Part shown: piece by piece, positions 8,316 to 16,139 of the stretch
Position numbering within the stretch: the stretch's first letter is position 1
How the letters are laid out: each line of letters opens with the position of its first letter
Assembly: GCF_001593385.1 (NCBI RefSeq)
Contig: NZ_LUVZ01000047.1
Span: 144,420 to 208,419, forward strand
From: Chryseobacterium cucumeris
GTDB lineage: Bacteria > Bacteroidota > Bacteroidia > Flavobacteriales > Weeksellaceae
DNA length: 64,000 bases
Reading direction: 5' to 3'
Notes under the pieces: generated by a model
What the model saw: only the letters and a program-made list of their open reading frames with translations
Database searches by the model: none
Told to the model about the DNA's origin: nothing
Program-made: the position numbers and the translations under genes

Positions 8316-9815
8316 ATGAGTGTAGTAGCGAGACAAGGCTTCAAATATTCCATTATCGGTTATATTGGTTTTTTGCTGGGCACCGTTTCCGCAATATTTA
8401 TATTTCCGAATGATTTTGAATTTTACGGAAAGCTACGCTACATTCTTCCCACAGCTGAAATGCTGGTTCCTTTTGTTGTTTTGGGTATTTCTTATTCGAA
8501 TGTGAAATTTTTTCACAAAGTAGAAAAAGATGGTAAAAAACAGAATATGCTGTCACTGTCACTACTGACGGTTTTTATCAACTTTATTATTTTCACGGCT
8601 GTATTTTTTATACTTCCCTATTTTTATCCGAAATTCAGACATTCAGAAGCATGGAAGATCAAGGAAATGATTCTGCCATTGATTTTAATCCTTTCATTCT
8701 GTGCTATTTTCAATAAATACACATCCAATTACAAAAGAATTGTAGTTTCCAATATCTTCGACAATCTGTTTCCGAAAATAGCGAACCTGGGAGCATTCTG
8801 TCTTTTTTTCTTTGCTTTATCACAGAATGTTACAGCTTCTACGTCACAGATCATTGCATATGCTTTCTTTTTTGGAATTTTCTTTTTAATGCTTTTGGGA
8901 TATATTTATTACACCAACAAACTGGAAAAAATTCAGCTGGATTTTAATACCGATTATTTCAAAAAGAATAATTTCTGGAAAGAGTTTTTCAATTACAGTT
9001 TCTTTGGATTCCTGGGAACTTTTGGAAATTATCTGGCGATCAACAGCTTTATGATCGGAGAATTTATGGGAATGGAAGAGGTTGGAATTTATTCTGTTCT
9101 GTATGCTCTGATCTCGTTAATTTCTATTCCCCAGCTTGGATTATTTAATATTTCAGCACCTATCATCAACAAAACTCTGGCAGACGGAGATATGGTGGAA
9201 CTGGACAGGTTCCATAAGAAGACATCCTTAACCTTATATTTCCTTGGAGCCGTTTTATTCTCCTGTATTATGGTAGGATTTCCTTATCTGACGCAATTTA
9301 TGCCAAAAAACGGAACCATGCTCAGAGAATATGAACCCGTAGTCTGGATCTGGGGTTCTGCAGTATTAATAGATCTTGCTACCGGATTCAACGGGAATAT
9401 TATTTCACTCTCAAAATATTACAGATTCAATATTCTGGTGATGCTTTTGCTGGCCGGACTGACTATCGGACTGAATTATTATTTCATTAAAAACACGGAT
9501 CTGAAGCTGATCGGAATTGCTTTATCTACGGCTATTTCACTTACTATTTACAATGTTGTGAAAATTGTTTTCAATTATATTGTATTTAAGGTTTCGCCGT
9601 TGAGTATTGAAATGATTTTCGTCTCTATTATCTGTACTTTAGCCATTACAGTAGCCATTGTTCTTCCCAACTTCAACAGCAATCTGCTCAATCTGATATA
9701 CAAACCTGCAGTGGTCTTAATACTGATCTATGTCGGAAATTACTTCACCAGGATTTTCCCTGTTGAGGATTACCTGAATATGAGATTTATTAAGAGTGTA
9801 TTTAAGATAAAATAA
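8316..9815 (+). CDS. Polysaccharide flippase, MOP superfamily (Wzx-like)
   Basis: A 499-residue integral membrane protein with about 14 hydrophobic segments spread evenly along its length, starting MSVVARQGFKYSIIGYIGF. The N-terminal pattern (short polar start, GFKYSIIGYIG, first membrane helix, then conserved charged residues) is that of oligosaccharide flippases and exporters of the MOP/MATE superfamily. Such proteins move lipid-linked glycan units across the inner membrane. It follows the FkbM methyltransferase by 8 bases and converges on glycosyltransferase genes of the opposite strand. Substrate is unknown. Confidence 0.85.
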   Translation: MSVVARQGFKYSIIGYIGFLLGTVSAIFIFPNDFEFYGKLRYILPTAEMLVPFVVLGISYSNVKFFHKVEKDGKKQNMLSLSLLTVFINFIIFTAVFFILPYFYPKFRHSEAWKIKEMILPLILILSFCAIFNKYTSNYKRIVVSNIFDNLFPKIANLGAFCLFFFALSQNVTASTSQIIAYAFFFGIFFLMLLGYIYYTNKLEKIQLDFNTDYFKKNNFWKEFFNYSFFGFLGTFGNYLAINSFMIGEFMGMEEVGIYSVLYALISLISIPQLGLFNISAPIINKTLADGDMVELDRFHKKTSLTLYFLGAVLFSCIMVGFPYLTQFMPKNGTMLREYEPVVWIWGSAVLIDLATGFNGNIISLSKYYRFNILVMLLLAGLTIGLNYYFIKNTDLKLIGIALSTAISLTIYNVVKIVFNYIVFKVSPLSIEMIFVSIICTLAITVAIVLPNFNSNLLNLIYKPAVVLILIYVGNYFTRIFPVEDYLNMRFIKSVFKIK

Positions 9816-9853
9816 TTGCTTTTAAGACAGAAAATAGAATAATCTAAAGCTTT

Positions 9854-10894
9854 TTATAGCAAGCCTTTGAGAAATTGCTCCAGTTTTTTCTGAACTTTTT
9901 TCCTGCTGTATGTTGTATAAAAATCAAATGGATTTTCAGAAACGGTTTTTAACTGTTCGAGAATATTTTCTTTTTCAGGAATAATAAAATTCAGTTTTGA
10001 AGGATACTTTCCCGGAAAAACAGCCAGTTTTCCATAAGCTATGGCATCGCCAATGTTTCCTGTCATTTTAGTAAGTCCATACGTTTCTTTCATACCAAAA
10101 AATTCTGTATCCTGTTGAATCGGACACCATAGAACATCTGCTTTTTGCATCCATTGTTCAAATTCTTCTGAAGAAACTCTTTCAGAAAAATAGGTGATTT
10201 TAATATTTTCAGGTAATTTTCCAGACAGATTTTCAAGTTGTTTTAACTCGTGTCCGGTTGCTTTTCCAAGGAAAACAAATTGGCAAGATTTATCCGGATT
10301 AAGTTTCCGAATGGTTTCGAAAATAGAATGATAATCTCTTCTTTTCTGTGAAACACCACCGGGAATCACCACCATAAGCTCTTCATTTTTTACTTTATCA
10401 AAATCTCTTGTGTAAAATAGTGGCAAATAATGATATCTCCCTGATATCAGAGCTTCATCCAGCACGAAAAGAGTTCTTGAAGTATTATACACTTTGGTTT
10501 TGTAGAACAAACCTTCTTTCAACCACAATTTTAGTCTGAAGATAACGTCTCCCTTGAAAACACTTTTCATCAGATCCAACTTGGATGCTTTTATGAAATT
10601 AAGATTATGGGAAATAACTGCCGTATTGTACCTTTTTGTGACTGCTAAAAATGTATTAAAATAACGGTGTACAGTACCTATGATCACAAGATCATATCCT
10701 TTTCCCTTTAACTGATCCAGAATCATAGAACTATCTGATAAAAACACAGCTTCATGGCGGTGGCTTACCTGATCTTTGATTCTTTTTGAAAAATAATAGT
10801 CTACCGTAAAATCCTGAGAACCTTCCATAATATCCATGAAAGCCTGGGCGATTTCTGCGTGGGTATCTATTTCTATGTAAGCTATTTTTTTCAC
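9854..10894 (-). CDS. Probable glycosyltransferase
   Basis: A 346-residue protein with an N-terminal Rossmann-like start (MKKIAYIEIDTHAEIAQAF), a central basic region and a second alpha/beta half containing VIPGGVSQKRRDY, CQFVFLGKATGHELKQLE and a segment GLTKMTGNIGDAIAYGKLAV near the C-terminus. The layout resembles GT-B glycosyltransferases, where the last segment would contact the sugar nucleotide, but I cannot name a CAZy family. It lies between a flippase and a GT2 gene, which supports a role in glycan assembly. Convergent with the flippase gene. Confidence 0.55.
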   Translation of the reverse strand: MKKIAYIEIDTHAEIAQAFMDIMEGSQDFTVDYYFSKRIKDQVSHRHEAVFLSDSSMILDQLKGKGYDLVIIGTVHRYFNTFLAVTKRYNTAVISHNLNFIKASKLDLMKSVFKGDVIFRLKLWLKEGLFYKTKVYNTSRTLFVLDEALISGRYHYLPLFYTRDFDKVKNEELMVVIPGGVSQKRRDYHSIFETIRKLNPDKSCQFVFLGKATGHELKQLENLSGKLPENIKITYFSERVSSEEFEQWMQKADVLWCPIQQDTEFFGMKETYGLTKMTGNIGDAIAYGKLAVFPGKYPSKLNFIIPEKENILEQLKTVSENPFDFYTTYSRKKVQKKLEQFLKGLL

Positions 10895-10919
10895 AGGTTA
10901 ACGGGAGTTATATCTTAAA

Positions 10920-10983
10920 TTTTGGCTAAAGCCAATGGAATCTTTACTTTTTTGATTAAACGGTTAAAACCCATTTCTATTGA
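10920..10983 (+). repeat. 64-bp interspersed repeat, copy 1
   Basis: Begins TTTTGGCTAAAGCCAATGG and ends AAAACCCATTTCTATTGA. Its left end contains the short palindrome GGCTAAAGCC. The same two conserved ends, at the same spacing, occur inverted at 36827-36890 and in degenerate form at 36949-37010. Confidence 0.6.
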
Positions 10984-11013
10984 TGGACATTTACAACGTA
11001 TAAAAATCACCTT

Positions 11014-11868
11014 CTACATTTTCAGCCATTTCTTTTTCAACATTCTCCAACGTTGATCATTAACGGCCTTCTGTTCTTCTTTGGTAATTTTCAGTTCTAA
11101 TTTATTTGATCTGCAGTTTTCATAAGATGTAATAATATCAAAGAAAAATGAAACAGATTTACTTTTCATAGCTTCTTTTGAAGAGGCAATATAAGCCAGA
11201 AACCTGTTCAGTCCCAAGAAATAAAAATATCTTCCGTAATAATCAGCAGGGCGTATCGTGTAATCGGCTCCTTTTACTTTAATCAGCTTTACATGGAGCT
11301 CCGGAAGTACAACTTCTTTCCATCCATGATTTTCCAACAGTATGGAATCAATATTATCCCAGCCCAATGTTTCCCTTAAACCACCAATCTCTACAAAGCA
11401 TTCTTTACGATAAGCCTTCATAGGCCCCCTCACGTGATGTTTATTGGAATTTCCTTCATACACCCAGTTCCCATCCTTTTCGATATACAAAAGTCCTCCC
11501 ACAAGCCCATATTCAGGATGATTGATAAAAGCTGTTGCTACTTCCGCCAGATAATTTTCCGGAAGAATAATATCGGCATCAAATTTACAGATGATATCAA
11601 ATTCATCCATAGCTTGAGTCTGAAGTCCGTTTTTAAAAGCGTGAACGACTTTAGATCCTGGCTGATGTTCAGATTTCTGTAGGTTGGTTGTTTCAAAACG
11701 GAAATCAGTTTCTGTATAGTTTCTGATGACCTCAGCTGTGCTGTCTGTAGAACCGTCATTCACTACCACTACTTTAAAATCTTTGCTGCTTTGCTGTTGC
11801 AGAGAGTTAAGAGTAAATGGGAGGTTGTCTTCTTCGTTATGGGCAGGAATTATGATTAAAAACCTCAC
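11014..11868 (-). CDS. Glycosyltransferase family 2
   Basis: A 284-residue GT-A fold enzyme starting MRFLIIIPAHNEEDNLP, with VVVVNDGSTDSTAEV (about 33-47) binding the nucleotide, and the DXD-type metal site in CKFDADIILPENY (about 94-106). A basic C-terminus follows. It transfers a sugar from a nucleotide donor to a glycan or lipid acceptor, specificity unknown. The gene lies downstream of aspartase, separated by a 16-bp hairpin, and 120 bases upstream of the other glycosyltransferase, with a repeat element between them. Confidence 0.88.
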   Translation of the reverse strand: MRFLIIIPAHNEEDNLPFTLNSLQQQSSKDFKVVVVNDGSTDSTAEVIRNYTETDFRFETTNLQKSEHQPGSKVVHAFKNGLQTQAMDEFDIICKFDADIILPENYLAEVATAFINHPEYGLVGGLLYIEKDGNWVYEGNSNKHHVRGPMKAYRKECFVEIGGLRETLGWDNIDSILLENHGWKEVVLPELHVKLIKVKGADYTIRPADYYGRYFYFLGLNRFLAYIASSKEAMKSKSVSFFFDIITSYENCRSNKLELKITKEEQKAVNDQRWRMLKKKWLKM

Positions 11869-11892
11869 AAATTATAGTATAAATGATGATGA

Positions 11893-11948
11893 ATAAATGA
11901 TCAATGATGAGAAGCTTTTGAGGGCATCAATTATCATTGATCATTTAT
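11893..11948. repeat. Perfect 16-bp inverted repeat (ATGAT-rich hairpin)
   Basis: ATAAATGATCAATGAT at 11893-11908 is matched exactly by its reverse complement at 11933-11948, with a 24-base loop. It sits between the aspartase stop and the glycosyltransferase start. No T-run follows, so it is not a standard terminator. Confidence 0.7.
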
Positions 11949-11959
11949 CGTTGATAATT

Positions 11960-13360
11960 TTATTTGTTATGCGGTTTCAGCATGTTTTTCGGATCAAGAA
12001 TTTCATCCAGTTTTTCCTGAGAAAGAATTCCCTTCTCCAAAACAAGGTTGTATACGCTCTTTCCTGTTTCCAATGCTTCTTTTGCAATCTGTGTTGATTG
12101 TTTGTATCCGATGTAAGGGTTCAATGCTGTAACAATACCGATGCTGTGTTTCACCATATTCAGACAAACTTCTTTATTGGCAGTAATTCCAACCACACAT
12201 TTGTCACGAAGCGTATCCAAAGCATTGCAAAGGAAGTTGATGTTTTCCATGATGGCATGTGAAAGTACCGGTTCCATTACATTCAGCTGTAATTGTCCTG
12301 CTTCTGCGGCAAAAGTTACGGTAAGATCATTTCCAAATACTTTGAAACAAACCTGGTTGACTACTTCCGGAATTACAGGATTTACTTTCCCTGGCATTAT
12401 AGAAGATCCTGGCTGCATTGGCGGAAGATTGATTTCAAAAAGACCAGCTCTTGGACCTGATGAAAGTAATCTTAAGTCGTTACAGATTTTGGATAACTTC
12501 ACCGCAAGACGCTTTGTAGCTGAAGAATAAATTACATACGATCCCGTGTCAGGAGTAGCTTCTACTAAATCCGGTGCTGAAACAATAGGGAATCCTGTAA
12601 TCTGAGCTAAGTTTTTAGCACAAAGCGTGGCATATCCTACCGGAGCATTCAAGCCTGTTCCGATAGCTGTAGCTCCCATATTTACTTCTACAAATAGGTT
12701 GGCGTTGTTATTCAGTTTGGAAATATCCTCTTCTAAAGTGGCAGCATATGCTTCAAATTCCTGTCCCAAAGTCATTGGAACAGCATCCTGAAGTTGTGTA
12801 CGTCCCATTTTAATAACATCATGGAACTCCTGTCCTTTTGCACGGAAAGCCGTGATAATTCTTTCCAGTTTTTCTACCAGCCCAATGTTCATCTGAAGCA
12901 ATCCCATTTTGATTGCTGTAGGATAAGCATCGTTAGTAGACTGAGAAAGGTTGATATGGTCATTGGGTGAACAGAATTCGTATTCTCCTTTATTTTTTCC
13001 TAATTTTTCCAACACGATATTGGCGATCACCTCATTCGCATTCATGTTGATGGAAGTTCCTGCACCTCCCTGAATCATATCTACCGGAAACTGCTCATGA
13101 TATTTCCCTTCTACAATTTCATCACATGCTTCTGCTATTTTAAAATACAGGTTTTCGTCTAGAAGTCCAAGTTCATAATTGGTTTTAGCTGCTGCTTTTT
13201 TTACAAAAGCCAATCCTTTTATGAAGTCCGGATATGAAGACAAAAGCTGCCCTGAAATTTTGAAATTGTTAATAGCTCTTTGTGTCTGAACCCCATAATA
13301 AGCATCTAAAGGCACATTCAGTTCGCCTAATAAATCACTTTCTTTTCTGAAATTTTCCAT
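11960..13360 (-). CDS. aspA: Aspartate ammonia-lyase (aspartase)
   Basis: A 466-residue member of the aspartase/fumarase superfamily that converts L-aspartate to fumarate and ammonia. The superfamily signature GSSIMPGKVNP is at 318-328, and TSINMNANE (102-110) and HINLSQSTNDAYP (135-147) supply active-site residues. AEAGQLQLNVMEPV and GITANKEVCLN match aspartase better than class II fumarase. A member with fumarase activity cannot be fully excluded from sequence alone. It appears to be transcribed alone: the amidase gene upstream has its own terminator. Confidence 0.92.
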   Translation of the reverse strand: MENFRKESDLLGELNVPLDAYYGVQTQRAINNFKISGQLLSSYPDFIKGLAFVKKAAAKTNYELGLLDENLYFKIAEACDEIVEGKYHEQFPVDMIQGGAGTSINMNANEVIANIVLEKLGKNKGEYEFCSPNDHINLSQSTNDAYPTAIKMGLLQMNIGLVEKLERIITAFRAKGQEFHDVIKMGRTQLQDAVPMTLGQEFEAYAATLEEDISKLNNNANLFVEVNMGATAIGTGLNAPVGYATLCAKNLAQITGFPIVSAPDLVEATPDTGSYVIYSSATKRLAVKLSKICNDLRLLSSGPRAGLFEINLPPMQPGSSIMPGKVNPVIPEVVNQVCFKVFGNDLTVTFAAEAGQLQLNVMEPVLSHAIMENINFLCNALDTLRDKCVVGITANKEVCLNMVKHSIGIVTALNPYIGYKQSTQIAKEALETGKSVYNLVLEKGILSQEKLDEILDPKNMLKPHNK

Positions 13361-13399
13361 TACAGATATTTTACTGTTTTTGATCGTTTAAAGATAGCA

Positions 13400-13424
13400 A
13401 AAACGCATCTAACCGATGCGTTTT
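13400..13424 (-). terminator. Terminator of the amidase gene
   Basis: Perfect 10-bp stem AAAACGCATC / GATGCGTTTT with a 5-base loop, giving T-runs on both strands. It lies 9 bases after the amidase stop and before aspA. Confidence 0.85.
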
Positions 13425-13432
13425 AATTTGAA

Positions 13433-14458
13433 TTATTTTACTGGATATTTTTGATTTAAAGCCTGGAGTATTGCCCATGTTTCTCCATCCATAATTCCGT
13501 CATAATTCTGTGGACGGAAATGATATTGGAATGCTTCAATTGTTTTCTTCGTAGCATCATCCCATTTTCCGCTAAGATCAAGTGCATATCCGAATTTCTG
13601 CAATGACGTCTGAATAAGGAAAATAAAGCTGGAATCATTATATCTTGCTGTAATATCAGCCTGTGCTGCCTCAAGATAAGTCTGTTTAGCCGCTTCATCA
13701 TACCACATTCCAATCTGGTACTCATCATAAAGCTTTTTCCATGGAAACATTGGCCCGGGATCCTGTTTTCTTGTAGGTGCAATATCGGCATGTGCCAATA
13801 CATTCGTAGGCTGGATCTGATATCTCGTCACAATATCTTTAACCAAAGCCGCTACTTTTTTCACCTGGTCATCGCTAAAAGGAGCAAAGGTTCTTTTCCC
13901 GGTAGCATCCGTGGTATACCCTGTATTTACAATTTCAATACCGATAGAATTATCGTTGAGATTTTTGTCATTTCTCCACGCGCTTACTCCTGCATGATAG
14001 GCTCGCTTATTTTCATCCACCAATTGATAGATCTCGTTATCTCCTGTATTATTTACCAGATAATGGGCACTCACCGCCTGTTGGGTAAGGACGGTAAGAG
14101 ATTTATCGTCTGGAAGGGCTGTATAATGTAATATAAGATAACGTTGTCTGAAATTCTGGGCTACCGCAGGGAAATAAGTTTTCACCACTTTATATCCGGC
14201 TGGTTTCGCAGATACAATAGAACCATAACTTGCCGTATTATCATTTTTTGTTGGGTCTGCTATATTAGTAGTAAAAAAGTCTACTCCATGATCAGATACA
14301 ACTTTTGGTTTTGAAGCCACCGGAGGAGTTGTTTGAACCGTCGGTTTCGCCTGTGTTATTGGGGTTTTCGGTTTGTAAGTATTTTTTTTCACATTTTGTT
14401 GGGAAGTACATGAAAAAACAAAAGTGCTTAATCCGATGATATATAATGTTTTACGCAT
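13433..14458 (-). CDS. Lipoprotein N-acetylmuramoyl-L-alanine amidase (AmiD-like)
   Basis: Zinc amidase that cleaves the muramyl-peptide bond of peptidoglycan or its fragments. I start it at the ATG at 14458 (MRKTLYIIGLSTFVFSC), which gives a lipoprotein signal with Cys18; the open frame continues 111 bases upstream without signal character. After a Pro/Thr/Lys-rich linker comes the Amidase_2 domain (about 115-260): RYLILHYTALPDD with the first zinc His, AYHAGVSAWR, NSIGIEIVN and LAHADIAPTRKQDPG with the last His. A peptidoglycan-binding-like helical domain closes the protein (about 280-335, with LQKFGYALDLSGKWDDAT). This order is that of AmiD outer-membrane amidases. Monocistronic with its own terminator. 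Confidence 0.88.
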   Translation of the reverse strand: MRKTLYIIGLSTFVFSCTSQQNVKKNTYKPKTPITQAKPTVQTTPPVASKPKVVSDHGVDFFTTNIADPTKNDNTASYGSIVSAKPAGYKVVKTYFPAVAQNFRQRYLILHYTALPDDKSLTVLTQQAVSAHYLVNNTGDNEIYQLVDENKRAYHAGVSAWRNDKNLNDNSIGIEIVNTGYTTDATGKRTFAPFSDDQVKKVAALVKDIVTRYQIQPTNVLAHADIAPTRKQDPGPMFPWKKLYDEYQIGMWYDEAAKQTYLEAAQADITARYNDSSFIFLIQTSLQKFGYALDLSGKWDDATKKTIEAFQYHFRPQNYDGIMDGETWAILQALNQKYPVK

Positions 14459-14487
14459 CAGTTTGGTTTTTGAATGATTTATTACCT

Positions 14488-14495
14488 CAAAAATA
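14488..14495 (-). promoter_or_regulatory. Promoter -7 box of the amidase gene
   Basis: TATTTTTG on the minus strand, about 30 bases before the ATG at 14458. This placement supports the shorter start. Confidence 0.4.
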
Positions 14496-14517
14496 CACAA
14501 AAATTTCTTGAATTTTA

Positions 14518-14549
14518 TTTGGTAAATAAAGAAATCTGTTCTATATTTG
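14518..14549 (+). promoter_or_regulatory. Promoter of the tRNA-Ser/Pro/Arg operon
   Basis: TTTG (14518-14521) is followed after 20 bases by TATATTTG (14542-14549), a full Bacteroidota promoter. The first tRNA begins 45 bases downstream. Confidence 0.65.
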
Positions 14550-14593
14550 CACTCGCAATAACGGAACAACGATCATTAAAAAATAAACAAAAA

Positions 14594-14678
14594 GGAGGGT
14601 TGCCGGAGTGGTTAACGGAGCAGTTTGCTAAACTGTCGACGCGAAAGTGTCGCAAGGGTTCGAATCCCTTACCCTCCG
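14594..14678 (+). tRNA. tRNA-Ser (anticodon GCT)
   Basis: 85 nt. Acceptor stem GGAGGGT / ACCCTCC with discriminator G; anticodon stem CAGTT-T-GCT-A-AACTG; a long variable arm typical of class II tRNAs; T-arm AGGGTTCGAATCCCT. CCA is not encoded. First of three tRNAs. Confidence 0.97.
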
Positions 14679-14693
14679 CTCTTCTTATATATT

Positions 14694-14768
14694 CGGGGCG
14701 TAGCGTAGTCCGGTCATCGCGCCTGGTTTGGGACCAGGAGGTCGCAGGTTCGAATCCTGCCGCCCCGA
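14694..14768 (+). tRNA. tRNA-Pro (anticodon TGG)
   Basis: 75 nt. Acceptor CGGGGCG / CGCCCCG, discriminator A; anticodon arm CCTGG-TT-TGG-GA-CCAGG; T-arm GCAGGTTCGAATCCTGC. The same sequence recurs exactly at 32077 and 32482. Confidence 0.97.
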
Positions 14769-14810
14769 CTTTTTAATGTGCTTATTTACTAAGCGAGAAT
14801 CAACTTCTAA

Positions 14811-14884
14811 GGGTGCGTAGCTCAGCTGGATAGAGCATCTGCCTTCTAAGCAGACGGTCAAAGGTTCGAATCCTTTCGCGCTCA
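14811..14884 (+). tRNA. tRNA-Arg (anticodon TCT)
   Basis: 74 nt. Acceptor GGGTGCG pairs with CGCGCTC through two wobble pairs; anticodon arm TCTGC-CT-TCT-AA-GCAGA; T-arm AAAGGTTCGAATCCTTT. Reads AGA. Identical copies at 32164 and 32569. The spacer after tRNA-Pro is 42 nt here but 12 nt in the other two units. Confidence 0.97.
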
Positions 14885-14885
14885 C

Positions 14886-14917
14886 AAAGACCTCACAATT
14901 TTTATTGTGAGGTCTTT
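14886..14917 (+). terminator. Terminator of the first tRNA operon
   Basis: Perfect 14-bp stem AAAGACCTCACAAT / ATTGTGAGGTCTTT with a TTTT loop and trailing T's, directly after tRNA-Arg. Confidence 0.92.
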
Positions 14918-15005
14918 TGTTTTTAGAAGGCTACAGATCTTATTTTATAATCAAACAATATCACAGAGAAATCGTACTCTTAATTTAAAACTGAAAAACT
15001 TCTAT

Positions 15006-16139
15006 TTAATCCCTGATAAGCTGTTTAATTTCGTCATGATATTTCTTATTCTGCTTTCTGATTTTCATAACAAAATAGAAAAAGATACTCAGTACAAAAA
15101 GTCCAAGAATTATCATGCCAGCCATAAAATAATTATATCGGGTGGCTAGCTTTTTACTTTTCTTTTGAGTTTCCATATTGTGGACATCAATAGCGTGATT
15201 GATGGAGCTTAGTTCGCTCTGCTCTCTCTTAAATTTTGTTTCAAAGTATTTTCTGCTGTAGACCTGATAAAGATTAGGATTTCCCATCGCCAGATAATTT
15301 TCCGCCATTTCTTTATAAATCCCTTCATCGAGGGACAGATCACCTGCTTCCTTACCTAAGTTTTCAGCTTTTATTAACAGTTTCAGAGCTTCCTGATTCT
15401 GATGTTTTTGCTTGTTCATCTCTGCAAGGCCTTTTAAAGCAAACGCTTCAAGACTTTTTGCCTTGATCATACCTGCAAGATTCATAGATTTCATAAAAGC
15501 CGTTCCGGCATTGTCCGGCTGGTTAAGATTGAGATAACAATGACCAATATTGTAATAAATGATACTCTGGTTGAAATAGGTTTTCTCTTTTTTCTCTTTT
15601 ATTCTTTCAAAGTTTCTGATCGCGATTAAAAACTCCTGAAGAGCGATTTCCGGATTCGACTGACTTTTATAGATCATTCCGCGCAGGGCAAAGCTTCTGG
15701 CTGTTTCAAAATTTTTCAGATAGGAATCTTCAGGCAGTTTTACCAAATATTCGTCAGCTTCGTCCAATGTTTCAAGGCTTTTGCTGAAAAGTTCCATCTG
15801 TTGGTACTGCACAGCTGCTGCAATTAAAAAACTGGTTTGGATCTTGGGATCATTGGTTTTCTGAACCATTTCTCTTGCTTTCAGAATATATTGCAGAGAT
15901 TCGTCAAAGTTTCTCTTGGCAATTCCTGCAGTAGATAGAATCAGATATATTTTAATGGATTTATTGAGGTCTCTTTCTTTTCGGAGCAGTTTCTTTCCAA
16001 TGTTTATAGCATTGTCCGGATTATTATAAATTTCCAGATTGGCAATCTTCATCAGAGAATCATCAGAAATTTTCTGTCCGGCAAGAGTTGTCTGAAAAAG
16101 CAGAAGACTCATCAAAACAATATGGATCAAGAATTTCAT
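15006..16139 (-). CDS. TPR-repeat membrane protein, partner of the AraC-type TPR regulator
   Basis: A 377-residue protein with a signal peptide (first 20 residues, ending TLAGQ), a long helical body of tetratricopeptide repeats (about 25-300; for example YYNIGHCYLNLNQPDNAGTAF and LAEMNKQKHQNQEALKLL), and one membrane span close to the C-terminus (YFMAGMIILGLFVLSIFFY, about 335-353) followed by a short basic tail. The TPR part should lie outside the cytoplasm. Unlike its neighbour it has no DNA-binding domain. Its ATG overlaps the stop of the upstream gene (TGATG), implying translational coupling, so the two may form one signalling unit. Function unknown. Confidence 0.75.
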   Translation of the reverse strand: MKFLIHIVLMSLLLFQTTLAGQKISDDSLMKIANLEIYNNPDNAINIGKKLLRKERDLNKSIKIYLILSTAGIAKRNFDESLQYILKAREMVQKTNDPKIQTSFLIAAAVQYQQMELFSKSLETLDEADEYLVKLPEDSYLKNFETARSFALRGMIYKSQSNPEIALQEFLIAIRNFERIKEKKEKTYFNQSIIYYNIGHCYLNLNQPDNAGTAFMKSMNLAGMIKAKSLEAFALKGLAEMNKQKHQNQEALKLLIKAENLGKEAGDLSLDEGIYKEMAENYLAMGNPNLYQVYSRKYFETKFKREQSELSSINHAIDVHNMETQKKSKKLATRYNYFMAGMIILGLFVLSIFFYFVMKIRKQNKKYHDEIKQLIRD

